Source: Branchiostoma floridae (lineage: Eukaryota > Chordata > Leptocardii > Amphioxiformes > Branchiostomatidae). Taken from it: a DNA stretch of 64,000 bases. The position numbers and the translations under genes were made by a program. The notes below the pieces were generated by a model. That model saw only the letters and a list, made by a program, of their open reading frames with translations, had not been told where the DNA came from and did not search any database. The DNA lies in contig NC_049981.1 of the NCBI RefSeq assembly GCF_000003815.2, forward strand, positions 26,363,670 to 26,427,669, written 5' to 3'. Within the stretch, counting starts at the first letter, position 1. Each line of letters begins with the position of its first letter. This document shows, in pieces, positions 41,926 to 53,399 of this stretch.

Positions 41926-43669
41926 TGGCAGCATTGTTTGATCCCCAGGTCACGCTGATCTGATTACCTGGTTCTTAGGTTAGAAAATCAAAAGCTGAAC
42001 TGGAGTATCAACATGAAAACAGAGTACAAAGGCCTGTACCTACAGGGAACACAGGATTGGGCTGTCTCAAGATGTGAATTTTTTTTACATCACACTCAAT
42101 GTTTGGGAGCCCAGGTTGTCAATTTCCATTGTTAAGTCTATCATTTTAAGCTTAGAAAAATACATATTCATCAGTTATTGTCATATAGTTCAGAATTTGG
42201 ACAGATTTCTGTCCCCAGACAGAGGGAACAGGTCCTAGAGGCAGCCCTGCCATAGACAAATTTTCTTCTTCCATTTTCATCTTGACTTGACTAATAAGTA
42301 CACTTGAAAAAGTCTAAGAACCAAGGAAACAAATCAGTGTGCACATGGATGATCTTTTGCAGATGGACCAGTTACTGTGAAGGTCACTGTTGTTAGCCTC
42401 CTGTTGTTTTAACAGATGGTGTATTAGTCTCTACAGCTACATTTGTATGTGCCTTTTTGCTCTATCTTTTAAGTCATTTGTTACACAAGGACACCTGTAT
42501 CTTCAGAGTTTTGTAAGGTAGAGAGAAGACCACTGATAGTAATATGTGAGCATACTTCAGAGATGAAACATCAGGAAACAGCATTCATTCCAGGAATTAA
42601 TTCTGACCAGACTTTCTCGACACTTGTTTTATAAAATGATGAACTTATGAATAGAGCTAGGGGATACAAATCATGTAAGGGTTCAATATGCTTGACTGGT
42701 CCACCTTTGGAATTTTAGAACATACAACATGTACTGCTAGTAGGTCTCAATACGTTTTGTGGTAAATGCAGTTGTACAGATTCAGATGAAGGAAAGAAAG
42801 AGCAGGCCCTTTTTTACAATATACAAAAAAGTGTCTTTTAGAGGTTGACGATGTCATGGGGTTGTAAGAATGATTGTAAAGATACATGTACATGGCACTT
42901 GTTTTAATGATATCTCAATGTCCTAATAATAAGCAACAAGCAAGCTCTACTTTAATCTTTTCAGGCAAAACGATACAGTTTTATTACTGTTTTCACTTAG
43001 GTGTCATACTTGTGTATCTCTTTTTGTATGTGCTAACTAGAGTGATTGTGTGTATCAATATGATACTGTCATTTTGTCTCACTGGTTTTAAAGTGTAGTA
43101 GGAACTCTTTTTATAAAATGTTTTACAATTATATAGACAGATATATAAATCAATCCCAGGTAGTGTTATGATGCTATATAGGGTTAAATCCTTTTAATGA
43201 GTACTCAAGGTTTACTATACACTACCCATTACATGTATGTACGAACTTACTATAGAACACCTTTATGTCATTCACTTTCAACCTATTTCTGTTTGACTTT
43301 GAAGAAGATTTCTGCCCAAATAAAAGGTGATCTTCACCAATAATATTATCTAGTACAAGTATTTTGTTACAGTATTAAGAAATAGTGACAAAACATCATA
43401 GACCACACCTTTCTGTGGTGCAGTAGTAAGCAACCCTATTTCTTTGCCAAAATACTGTGCATTTTGTTATGTATGGCATATGGCAAAGGAAAGACCATGC
43501 AAACATTTATTATTACCACAAGCAGACATACATGTACATATGTATGGTGTGCGTACACGTATCTTGGTTGTCTGGACAAACTAGAAATATGGTCTTGAAT
43601 TGTCATTACACATAAAGAAAACAGGCAGGCATGTCTCACTCATGACAACAAAATTATCATATGTATTTT
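41926..43669 (+). other. 3' UTR and convergent intergenic spacer
   Basis: Follows the CD225 stop. No further exon is visible. The most likely transcript end is near the AATAAA at 43319, giving a 3' UTR of about 1.4 kb. Confidence 0.5.
43319..43324 (+). terminator. Polyadenylation signal candidate, CD225 gene
   Basis: AATAAA in 'cccaaataaaaggtg'. It is the first canonical hexamer I noticed downstream of the CD225 stop on the plus strand. Confidence 0.4.
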
Positions 43670-43675
43670 TTTATT
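43670..43675 (-). terminator. Polyadenylation signal candidate, GTF2H5
   Basis: AATAAA on the minus strand about 440 nt beyond the GTF2H5 stop. It faces the CD225-gene signal at 43319, consistent with tail-to-tail genes. Confidence 0.4.
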
Positions 43676-44111
43676 TCTTGAAATTGTTATGTACTAACAC
43701 CTCTCACTGTCAGCCCTTATAAAAGGTGGGTCGAATGTATTAGTACATTGTTGTAAGCAATAATTGCTACTTCTTCACAAACATGTATGTTAGTATTTCA
43801 ACACTAAATGGCTCATGACTTTCTCTGACAAACTCTAGTGATAGGAAATTGGTCTTCAACATTGAATTCCACCTAGCCTATGAGTCCTGACAACATGTTT
43901 TAAGATATGTTGTACCACGGCCTGACTACATCTGTATATCAAGCTTCTAGCAGCCCTTCCACTAGTCGGTGAGGAGGCCCAATACATGTATGTCACAGAC
44001 AGAGAGAGCTTGTGTAACACAGGCTATCTTGTATTGCACTGGTTAACAAAACTTCAGTACATGTGAAGACACAGGCAGATACATTTCTGGAATCAGAACT
44101 GGTGTATCCAG

Positions 44112-47100
44112 CTATTTCTGTTGAACAGGGAATGTCAGCTGATCGAAGAGGTCATCAATCTTCTCCTGCAGGAGGTCCACGATGTCTGCGGAGATGAAGA
44201 GATGCGTGTCGTCTAAATCCTGCATCACAAACTTCCTGCCCAGGGCATTCTTCTCATCCAGGTGCAGGAGGAACTGCTTCATGGCAGGGTCACTGGTGGG
44301 GAGGCAGGGTGGATTGTAATTGTACATGAGAAGACCCCGATGCTTTCTGTAGCTTGCCATTGTGCATTTGTTTGAACAGATGTGTGTCAGGAGTGTGTGT
44401 GTATGCATTCTGTGTCATACTGTGTGTGTACTAGTATGTGTGTGTGTGAGTGTGTGCATATGCTTGTGTGTGTATTTGTGCAAGGATATGTTTCTGCCTG
44501 TACACATGTCTATGCCGTGCAAATGTATCACTCTGTCTGTGTGCTTTTGGCTACACTGAATTTACCTGAAGAATCAAATTAGAAGCAAAGTCGATAACTG
44601 CTGTTCTGAATTTATACCTAGATAGATAAATTTCATATGACTCAGGTGTCATTATTGTCATAGAATGCCAAATACATGCCAAACATGCCAGGCAAGGATA
44701 AATGGACAAACGATTACGGATTATTATTGATTAAGTCAGAAATTACCCAACGCGTATGCGCAATACGAAAAAGCCAAACTATTCTACAAGAAGAATGTGG
44801 GCCTTGCACAGAAGAAGAAGATGTAATCATAATCTGCATCTGCATCTGCATCTGCATAAGTTACCCCCAAATGACCCCGCGAGGGGCAAAAGTAGGGGGG
44901 GGAGCTGAGGCTCCCGGGTTAGGGCGGGCAGGCCGCCTGCCTGGCACGGAAGTGCTCAACGTTGGGAGCGCTTACAACCGTGCCAGGCAGGGCATTCCAC
45001 TCGGGAATTGTGCGTGGGAAAAATGAATGTTTGTAGATATCGGTGCGTGCAAATATGTGTTGATATTTGAAGTCGTGACTACCCCGGGTGCGCCCTTGGG
45101 CAGGCTTCAGAATATTGCTGGTGTCTATGTTAATATTGTTGTTGACTACTTTATAGAAAAAGGTGAGGCGGGCGTTCCTCCTCCTTTCGGAGAGAGGGCG
45201 CCACTGAAAGCATTTGTGTCACGCTGCTAGTCTGCCGGTAGTCATTTAGGGTCACTCGGGCTGCCCTGCGCTGGACGGCCTCCACCGCCTGTATCCCTTT
45301 GTTGGTGTACGGGTCCCAGACGATGGCACTATATTCCAAGTGAGGCCGTACCAGCGCTTTGTAACAAGTGGCCTTGACCCTAGATGGACAATGGGTCAAG
45401 TTGCGCCGAATGACTCCTAGGACCTTACCAGCTTTGCTAGTGGCGTGGTTGATATGGGTGTCCCACCGCAAATCGTCGGACAGTTGTACTCCAAGATAGG
45501 GGTGGGACTTAACACCGGTAAGGGCTTCTCCACAGAGGGAGTACTGAGTTATGATGGGGTGCTTTTTACGGGTGATATGGAGGATGTGACATTTAGAGGG
45601 GTTGAACGACATGAGCCAACGATTTTGCCATTCTGTTAGCGCATCGAGGTCAGACTGCAGCCCTTGTGCGTCAGAAGGCTTGCTGATAGTTCGATAAATC
45701 AAGCAATCGTCAGCAAACAGTCGAACATGTGAGTCTACGGAATCAGGTAGGTCATTAATGTAGAGCAGGAATAGCAGAAGGCCTAACACAGTACCCTGCG
45801 GAACTCCAGAGGTGACCTTGACAGCTTTAGATGTTCCACCGTCAAAGACAACCCTCTGGGTTCTCTCCGTAAGGAAGGCCCTAAGCCAAGACTGAAGGAG
45901 GCCAGAAATACCATAGTGCTCGAGCTTGCTCAGCAGACGTTCGTGTGGCACAGTATCGAATGCTTTGCTAAAGTCAAGCACCGCGGCATCGACCTGTTTG
46001 TTCTGGTCCATGTTCTTGGCCAGGTCTTGGAGGGTAAGCACCAGCTGGCTCTCGCAGGACAGACCCTTCCTGAAGCCGTGTTGCGCAGGGGACAGAATGC
46101 CATGAGCGTCTAGATGTTTCATCATGTGGCTGTGCACGATGTGTTCGAGCACTTTACCACAGACCGATGTCAGAGACACCGGCCTATAGTTTGATGGCAA
46201 GGTTCTGTCCCCCTTTTTGAAGATTGGAGCGATGTTAGCTGTTCTCCAATCTTCAGGAACATCTCCCGTGGATATTGACTGGGAGAGTATGACCTGTAAT
46301 ATTGGCGCAATTTGTTCGGCTACGGTCTTCAGGAGGCGAGGTGGTAATCCGTCTGGTCCTGTGGCCTTGCTGGGGTTAAGACAGGAGAGCTGTTTGGCTA
46401 CCCCCTCCACTGTGATGTTAAGGGAGGGGATAGTTGGAGCTTTGGGTTCGCCAAGGGTAGGAACGGTGGTCTTATCCTCCCTGGTAAACACTGACTCAAA
46501 CTGGGCCCCCAGTGCATCAGCCTTTTCTTTAGGGTCAGATGTTAGCACCCCCTGATGTCTTAGGGCGGACGCACCAGTAGAGTCTTGTCTGATGGATTTG
46601 ACATAGCTCCAAAAGGCCTTGGGATTATCCTCGATGTTAGACTCCAGGTAGTTGGAGACATAATCCCTATGGGCCTTCCTAACTCTCTGCTTAACGCCCT
46701 TCCTACACCTCTTGAACTTTGCCCAGGCTTCATTGGAGTTGGATCTCCTAGCCTTGGAAAAAAGTTCAGACCGCTTACGCATAGCTTTGCGAATCTGGGG
46801 AGTTATCCAAGGTTTGTTGGATTGTGGCCTCACTTTTTTCCTGGGGACATGCTTATTGGCAGCACCACTAACGGCTGCCTTAAACAGCTCCCAGTTTTCT
46901 GAGGCAGTGTTGTGCTGAGCCTGGTCTGCAAACTCTCGACTGTATGTTGCCATATCCTGCTGAAGTGCATCGATGTTAGCTTTCCTCCACAGGTATATGA
47001 GCCGATCTTTTGAGTTTGATGTTTGGGGCTTTACTTAATTGAACATCAATCAGCGGGATGTCATGATCGCTGAGACCTGGTAAGATTTTGACTCTCTCCA

Positions 47101-47721
47101 CTAAGGTGGAGTTTGTGGTGAGAAACAGATCCAGGGTGTTCGAAGTTTGCCCCACAGTACGAGTTGGTTCACAGACCATTTGTTCCAGACCACAGTCATT
47201 GGCAAGGCTGATGTAATTGCTAGTGAGAGTGGATGGATTGGAAGCGGTGGTATTAGCTTCAGGGTTCCAGGTCGCATCAGGCAGGTTGAAGTCACCTGCT
47301 AGCCAGATGTGGGCATTGTTGTTATTAGCCCGCTTTTGCAGCACTGATCTTTCTAGTGCTACAAAATCATCATGGCCAGCTGAGGGGGGGGCGATAGTAG
47401 GCCCCTATGTAGATGGACTTACTGTTAGCCAGATGGACCCGGACCCAGGTCAACTCGCAGGGACAGTCCGGGTCTGGGTGGTGGGTTGCTATGATGTTGT
47501 TCTTTACAGCAACAAGCACACCCCCTCCCCGGCCAGCTCTGTCTCTCCTGAACACATTGTACGTGTCCGGAAAGATCTTCTTCACTTGGCTTCGCTGGCA
47601 AAGATTCCGTAACTTGTCCTGACTGACCTGCGTCTACTCAACATACATGTTCATGTCATGTAATTCTATTCCCGAGAACCACTCACCATTCAACCAACAC
47701 TCCTTTCAGGACATTAACCAT
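44112..47721 (-). CDS. GTF2H5: TFIIH subunit TTDA/p8
   Basis: Two coding exons: 47687-47721 (MVNVLKGVLVE plus two bases) and 44112-44292. They are joined across a donor TG/GTGAGT and an acceptor CCACCAG/T that rebuild a Cys codon. The product is 71 aa, the same length as the human protein as I recall it. It contains the family block DPAMKQFLLHLDE at 13-25 and the motifs ALGRKF and QDLDDTH. In the family, p8/TTDA stabilises TFIIH through the p52 subunit and stimulates XPB in nucleotide excision repair; human loss causes trichothiodystrophy A. The intron (44293-47686) is almost filled by a LINE. The gene starts 422 bp from HADH in the opposite direction. An upstream in-frame extension beyond the acceptor at 44293 is intronic. 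I am confident because both exons match the family end to end. Confidence 0.93.
44835..44862. repeat. (CTGCAT)n microsatellite, LINE tail
   Basis: Four tandem hexamers in 'atctgcatctgcatctgcat' and following bases. They lie exactly at the 3' boundary of the LINE. Confidence 0.85.
44905..47585 (-). pseudogene. Broken endonuclease-reverse transcriptase of the LINE
   Basis: Domains in order: partial AP-type endonuclease (47585-47015) with WLAGDFNLP and GLSDHDIPL; a linker; then RT in a 600-codon frame (46953-45151) with LDFSKAFD at 326-333, SGVPQG at 382-387 and the catalytic FADD at 413-416; then the C-terminal block 'IQAVEAVQRRAARVTLNDYR'. The C-terminal tail (SFFPRTIPEWNALP) lies in another frame down to about 44905. 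Three frame breaks are visible: one in the C-run near 47385, one near 47000, and one extra base near 45210 just after AQML-type residues 'VTQML'. The RT core itself is intact, suggesting moderate age. It cannot make a full protein. Confidence 0.85.
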
Positions 47722-48143
47722 CTTGTACACCCAAATTCGCTCTTCAGGACTTCAAGAAAGCTGAGAACACCTTAGAAGAAGAGGAAGAGACGTCATCTAA
47801 TATCATCTTTCCGCCATCTTGGAAAGTATAGTTATCTGTAATAGCTGTTCACGTCACATATTTGCATGCCTGACTAGAAATACCAATTCTGTTTATTTCT
47901 AAGGTGATTCACAACGCATGAATGTATACTGGAAACAAAAAAACTAAAATTTTTAGTCAATAACAAGACTATATGTTTATCTAGAGTGGTTACTCATTAG
48001 TTTGATAATCAATAAAGGAGTACTGATTCACGCACGCAATATGTTTGGTGTTAAACTGCTTAAAATCTTATCGACCTTTGACCTCCAGAAGTCGGCTTGC
48101 CCAGTTTCACGTTAGAAGTTCACAAGGACACTGAACAGAAGAA
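47722..48143. promoter_or_regulatory. Shared GTF2H5-HADH bidirectional promoter
   Basis: The 422 bp between two divergent start codons. It carries a CRE-like half site (ACGTCA, 47790-47795) and, 15 bp further, 'ccgccatcttgg' (47811-47822), which on the GTF2H5 strand is a YY1-type CCAAGATGGCGG. No TATA box is obvious. Compact head-to-head housekeeping genes commonly share such regions; joint regulation is inferred. Confidence 0.6.
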
Positions 48144-51100
48144 ATGTCTCTGTCGGCCCTGACGTACATTGCCAGGCGTGGGATGGCCACCAAACTGACT
48201 GTTAACAACCTGGCCATTATCGGCAGTGGTCAAATGGGCGCAGGGATAGCACAGGTGAGTGGAAAACTACAGGGTAACCCGCACATGTCGAACGTGGCGT
48301 GTGCTCTGCGACCCCTCCCACTTTTTAGTTTTAATGTAACGTTAACGTTAACGTTACATTTTTTTCTTCAAAAAAACGGGATATACTATGTACATGTACA
48401 TTGTTTTGATGAGCGTTATGATCCTAGCATTTCTAGGTCGCATAAATTGTATGTACTAGAGAAGAAAAAATGGGGAAAATGTTAGATAAATAACTTCCAT
48501 TGTATAAGTGTAATATATGTCATGGTTTGTAGTAATTTATTAATTGACTGTCACAAAAGAAGATTTGTCCATTATTCACATTTGATATGTAATTTATAGA
48601 GATCTTATATAAGTATCAACAGTGTCTCATTTGCGTATTCATCTATCGTGTTTAAGAGCATTTGAACAATCAAATCTGTCGATAGCATAGTTGCGAAATT
48701 AGGACACATGTACACAGTGACGTATTTGAAAGGTAAACAAATGCTGCTCCTTTGTACAGCAATTATTATGTCTGATGGTCAGTACATGTCTCATTGGTCA
48801 TTATATTTTGCTGTATGTCACAGTGAACTGATTTGGGTGTTAGAAAATTAGTTAACAGATTTTTTAATGTAACTTTCAACAATAAATAGATTCAAATGTT
48901 CATCTCCATGTGTATGAGTGAATCCACTGCTGCTTTCGTCTCCTTTTTGAGCAAATCACGGACATGTGACTGGTGCTGTGTCTACTATGAAAATGTGACA
49001 GACTTTCATGCTGTGATGAATCTATGATCTTAATCTGCATCTGTGTTGAATGGCAGGTATAAATATAACTGCCCTTTGGCATAATACAGTTGTTTATACG
49101 CATGTAGCAGGCATGCATACTTCCGTCCTCCATCAAATGTCTTGTTATTCTTTATAAGTTATGCCTCAGAAGAGGTTACTAAATAGATATAGCTGCAAGC
49201 AATTATGTGAAGTTATCTATATGGTGAGGATGCCTGTACTAAATAAAGACAATGAGATGAAAAATACAGTAACTTAACATTGTCTACAGCGACACTAACT
49301 ATGTGTGTTTTCTTGCAGGTGGCAGCTGCGACAGGCCACAAGGTTGTACTGTGTGACACAGCAGGAGACATTCTGGAGAAGGCACAGGCTGGCATACAGA
49401 AGAGCTTACAGAGGGTCGTCAAGAAGAAGTTCGCAGATGACCCTGAGGTCAGTGGTGACTACTACATAGTACTACTAGTACTAGCGAGGTTTTAGTTTTG
49501 TACGTGAAACAACTTGTATTTTCACATTTTTATTAAGGTTTCAGCCACATCAATCTAGTTTCATGGTTCCTATGTTGGCAATAGTCTCAGCCTTCAGGAA
49601 ATTTAAAGAGATATTTGTACATATAGTTTTAGGAAGTGAATAACATCAGTCAGATTTTAATCTTTGGGTAAGCTTAGATGAAAACAAAGATTTGGGAGGA
49701 AAAGTTTTACATTTTCCTCCCAAAGCTCTGTTTTCCTCTTAGTTTAACCACTGGCTACATTTTTACTCAAAAAAATATCTGAGAACTAAGGAGGGTGGTG
49801 TTTCCTAGGCCATGTATTCTACTGATGTTCAACAATTGGACCTACTGTTATCATGAACTATAGTGATTGAGCTGTTTTTCCTGTATCTTTATCAGAAAGG
49901 CCAAGCGTTCATCACCAGCACCATGGCTAACATTGAGACAACCACAGAGCCAGCCAAGGCTGTGGTGACGGCTGATCTGGTGGTGGAGGCCATTGTGGAA
50001 AACCTGGCAGTCAAACAGGAGCTGTTCAAAACACTGGACAAATTTGCACCTGCGTGAGTCTAAAGTTGGAGGTTCTGCTTATTTAAAGCATTCTTCTCAG
50101 CAGCTAACAAATAAAGCACTGTAATTTTAATGATCAATGCACTGTTTTCTTCATAAGTAATTTTTTTAGTTGTGTCAGGTTCCAAACTGAAATGAAATGA
50201 AACTGGCTGCCAAGTACAGTGTGACGTCAATAAAGAAGTATACAAATGTATGTGAATGGAGGCAAGAATCAAGAACTGGAGGTATTCAATGACATCAGAT
50301 TCGGAAGGGCAAAGATTTTGTACAAATGTACAAATGTACATTGAATAATGTCTATTGTGATTTAAGGAAATCAGGAAATGTTGTACTTTGGTGTCAAAAG
50401 CAGTTTTAACATGATCACTTTCATGGTCTCTTCTCCAGAAAGACAATCTTTGCCAGCAACACCTCGTCTCTGCCCATCACTGCCATCGCTAACAGTACAC
50501 AGCGCCAGGACAAGTTTGCTGGTCTTCACTTCTTCAACCCCGTCCCTGTTATGAAACTAGTGGAGGTACAATATGAAGCTATCTGTTATATTTCATGTAA
50601 TTGGCTTTCCCTTAGCACCCTTTCCGATAGACGGCAATTGCTGAGTGACCGTGTTGCAACCAAAATTGGATTTGTATGATTGTATTATACTATGAAGTAT
50701 TTTGAGCCCCGGATTACACCCACAGCTTGAATAGCTAGTCTCTCATTTCACTTACAGTTATACATGGCAAGGTAATCTTGTGGTTAGGATTGTTGACTTG
50801 GAACCTAAAGATACTGTGTTTGGCTCTTAAGCGGGCCCCAATGTTGTGCCTTTAGGAAAGGCACTTCACACTATTTTGCAACTCAACTCAGGTGAAAGGA
50901 GTACTAAAGGTGCTTAGGTTTGAGATATCCTCTCGGATGGCCATGCATGGGACGTAAAGCTGAAGGTTCTGTACATGTGTTTAAGGACAGAAACCTTCCG
51001 AGCATATTAAAGATCCTATCACACATATTGAAAAGATGAGGGATCAAATCTGATATTATGCAGCTTGTGCAAAACTGGTGCATTGTGCCTAAGGTTTACT

Positions 51101-53329
51101 GGTTGTACAAAACCAACACATTGATAAATAGTTTATCTGTGCCCTGTCTGCAGGTTGTCCGAGCTCCAGGAACCAGTCAGGCGGTGTACGAGTGTCTGAT
51201 GGACTTCAGCAGAGCTCTGGGCAAACACCCTGTCACTTGTAAGGTAAGGAAAACATTTCAGCATCAAATTTCAATAGCTATGATATATTAATACCCAGAG
51301 AAACTGCTGTGAAAAAAAATTGTGATTGAATTTATCAATAGTTAACAGTATGTTTTAAAGCTTTGGACACAATTTGCAAGTACAGTTACTTTCGATAATA
51401 ATAAGTATTCTATGTATTTTGAGACTGCAGAAGAAGCTATAGTATGTGAATAGTGATGTGTTGTTGTTTTCTCCTACCCAGGACACTCCAGGCTTCCTTG
51501 TGAACAGGTTGTTGGTGCCATACATGATGGAGTCTATCAGGTTATATGAGAGAGGTAATACAAACAAAAATAATGCTTGTGCAGGGTTGGACAAGTTTTC
51601 TAGATTTCACTTGTCCTATCGGGCAAGCACATAAAAAATTTACTTGCCCGGACCAATTTTTCACTTGCCCAAAATTCAAATGTCACTGTTATAACTAAAA
51701 CTAGTATATGCATTTTCACTTCCAGCAATGGAATTCTCTGTTGACCATTGTTTGATGTCATGACTGTAAAAAGTTACAAGTATATCAAAATTGCACTCAA
51801 TCAATGGAAAAATCTTACTTGTGGTGTTACGACTGTAGGTCATGCACTTGCCTGAACAGCACTTTCACTTGCCCGGGACAATAGGGCTAGTTTGTTCAAC
51901 CCTGTTGTGCCTTACTCATGAAGAATAGTGCTTACCTTTTCTTACTGAATGAAATTCGTCACAAGCCTGGTATTGCCCTTGGTTAACAATAAAGGGTAGC
52001 TGGTACAGAGACCTGGAGCAGCCTCTCTTCTCCCTGAGTTAGAAACATCAGCTCCTACAAGAGGTCTAGATTATACAGAGGAGATCCATAGTAGACTAAT
52101 AATCTACTATACGTAGCTATAGGGCATTGGAAAATACTAGACATATGTTGTAAAGTAAATTATTAAGAACAAGGATTGACACTTTATTGTTCAAGTTGGT
52201 AGTAATATCTAACATTGTTTGTAGCATATTCCTTTTGCAGGTTTTTCTAGTTTCAGCACCTTAAATTTACTTTTACTCATTATGATCCATACATTTTGCA
52301 GTGAATTTAGATGTTTTGGTAGGTATAATCCACAGGAGATGAGAGTAAAGAGGACATAGACACTGTCAGCGGGGTAACCCATGGGACCATTTAAACTGAT
52401 AAACTATTCTGGGTTTGACACAACCAAGTATGTCATAGATGGAAGGTACCTTTCTTCAGTTTGAATCTGAGACAAATAAATCCTTTACAATCCACAGGAG
52501 ATGGAAGTAAGGAGGATATTGATGTTGCCATGAAACTGGGAGCAGGCTATCCCATGGGACCATTTGAGCTGCTAGACTATGTTGGGCTGGACACATGCAA
52601 GTTTATCATGGATGGTATGTACACATGAGTAATGACAGTAGGTCTGATTTTAGTATGGACACTCGTCTTTGTAACATTGGTTATGCCTGTTGCACAGCAG
52701 GAAAATCGATTGGCTGAGTCCGTAGGCTCTAAATTACATTTTCTGCAGTAATACGCACTGTGTTCTCTTCAATATCTGATGATTTATAGAGATGGACCTA
52801 TATGTTCTCAATTCCCTGCAAGCCATGTCCAATATGGTTGGGTACTAGATTTTCAGGTAAAAGTACCCTAGAGTCTCTTGCTACTTCTAAATTTGGCACC
52901 CTTCTGACCATCAACAAATATTGCTCGGCAGCTGTATCATGTGGGCATTGAGTTTAGATTTCTTCAAATTTCAACCCCACATCTTTTTTCTTGATTACAA
53001 ACTCAGGTATTCTAGCTTTCTTTTTTTGACTCATGAGATAAATCATGACTGTTGAAATAATCGAAAGTCATGATCTAAAATTTTGTAATGCAGATACAAT
53101 GTTCATAATGTTACTGTTGATACTGTAATACATTGAATGCATTTAAATGCAGGAGTACAGTCTAGAAAGCTGTGTTTAAAGAATTTAAAACTGATGTCAC
53201 CTTCACTCCTAAGGTTGGCATGAGTTGGAACCAGACAACCCGCTGTTCCAACCTAGTCAGCTGCTGAATGAACTTGTGGCAGCAGGCAAACATGGGAAGA
53301 AGACGGGGGAAGGCTTCTACAAGTACTAA
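48144..53329 (+). CDS. HADH: Mitochondrial 3-hydroxyacyl-CoA dehydrogenase
   Basis: Eight coding exons: 48144-48254, 49319-49447, 49896-50053, 50439-50565, 51154-51243, 51482-51554, 52498-52614 and 53214-53329. All have GT/AG borders and agreeing phases, giving 306 aa. It oxidises L-3-hydroxyacyl-CoA to 3-ketoacyl-CoA with NAD+, the third step of mitochondrial beta-oxidation. Residues 1-18 ([18 protein letters not shown]) are a basic, hydrophobic matrix-targeting sequence. The NAD+ Rossmann motif is GSGQMGAG at 27-34. [14 protein letters not shown] (138-151) carries the substrate-site serines. The catalytic pair is His163 in GLHFF and Glu175 in KLVEV. The C-terminal dimer domain includes [20 protein letters not shown] and ends KTGEGFYKY. 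The length matches the family. Introns contain a palindrome, a SINE, a MITE and a dead copy of exon 7. It shares a promoter with GTF2H5. Confidence 0.96.
48333..48360. repeat. Perfect 28-bp palindrome
   Basis: In HADH intron 1, 'aatgtaacgttaac' is followed directly by its exact reverse complement. The centre is built of GTTAAC/ACGTTA units. It is about 80 bp past the exon 1 donor. Confidence 0.9.
50763..51045 (+). mobile_element. tRNA-derived SINE in HADH intron 4
   Basis: The head 'gtaatcttgtggttaggatt' and following 'gacttggaacctaaagat' has a tRNA layout with a degenerate B box ('tgtttggctc'). Then comes the core 'aggaaaggcacttcacacta' and a longer tail region with 'aagatcctatcacac'. The core is shared with the minus-strand element at 10862-11000. 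Confidence 0.65.
51582..51904. mobile_element. MITE with CAGGGTTG ends in HADH intron 6
   Basis: The left end starts 'cagggttggacaag'; the reverse complement of the right end starts 'cagggttgaacaaa'. 'ttgtg' flanks both sides (51577-51581 and 51905-51909), a 5-bp target duplication. The inner arms repeat 'cacttgccc' and its complement several times, so the single strand can fold. CAGGG-type ends suggest an hAT-group source, though the classical hAT duplication is 8 bp, so the superfamily is uncertain. Confidence 0.75.
52336..52441 (+). pseudogene. Decayed duplicate of HADH exon 7
   Basis: This segment starts after 'aatccacag', the same acceptor context as the real exon 7 (52498-52614). It begins 'gagatgagagtaaagaggac' against the real 'gagatggaagtaaggaggat'. 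It is 106 nt long against 117, with a net 11-nt loss in the middle. Before the loss it encodes GDESKEDID; after the frame change it encodes [20 protein letters not shown], matching the real [20 protein letters not shown]. The donor is altered (gatggaagg instead of gatggtatgt). It would break the HADH frame if spliced in. Confidence 0.85.
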
Positions 53330-53390
53330 CTCATCACATCCCAGCAACCATACAACAACTGTGCTATCTCAACATGTACAACCCACTGGG

Positions 53391-53396
53391 AATAAA
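53391..53396 (+). terminator. HADH polyadenylation signal
   Basis: AATAAA 62 nt after the HADH stop codon. It is the first signal downstream and gives a short 3' UTR. Confidence 0.65.
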
Positions 53397-53399
53397 GTT

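Larger units (their letters stand above)
44830..47585 (-). mobile_element. 5'-truncated CR1/Jockey-like LINE inside the GTF2H5 intron
   Basis: About 2.75 kb in the same orientation as GTF2H5. The 5' end falls within the endonuclease domain ('FPDTYNVFRRDR' is the first recognisable motif, at about 47570). The 3' end is a (TGCAGA)n-type tail, plus-strand CTGCAT repeat at 44835-44862, preceded by a GC-rich 3' UTR. CR1-group LINEs typically end in short microsatellite tails rather than poly-A. I could not identify a target duplication. 5' truncation and tail are the normal marks of target-primed insertion. Confidence 0.85.

Noticed and set aside
45445-46918. Plus-strand open frames opposite the LINE
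   Set aside because: They are antisense shadows of the RT coding frame with no family resemblance.
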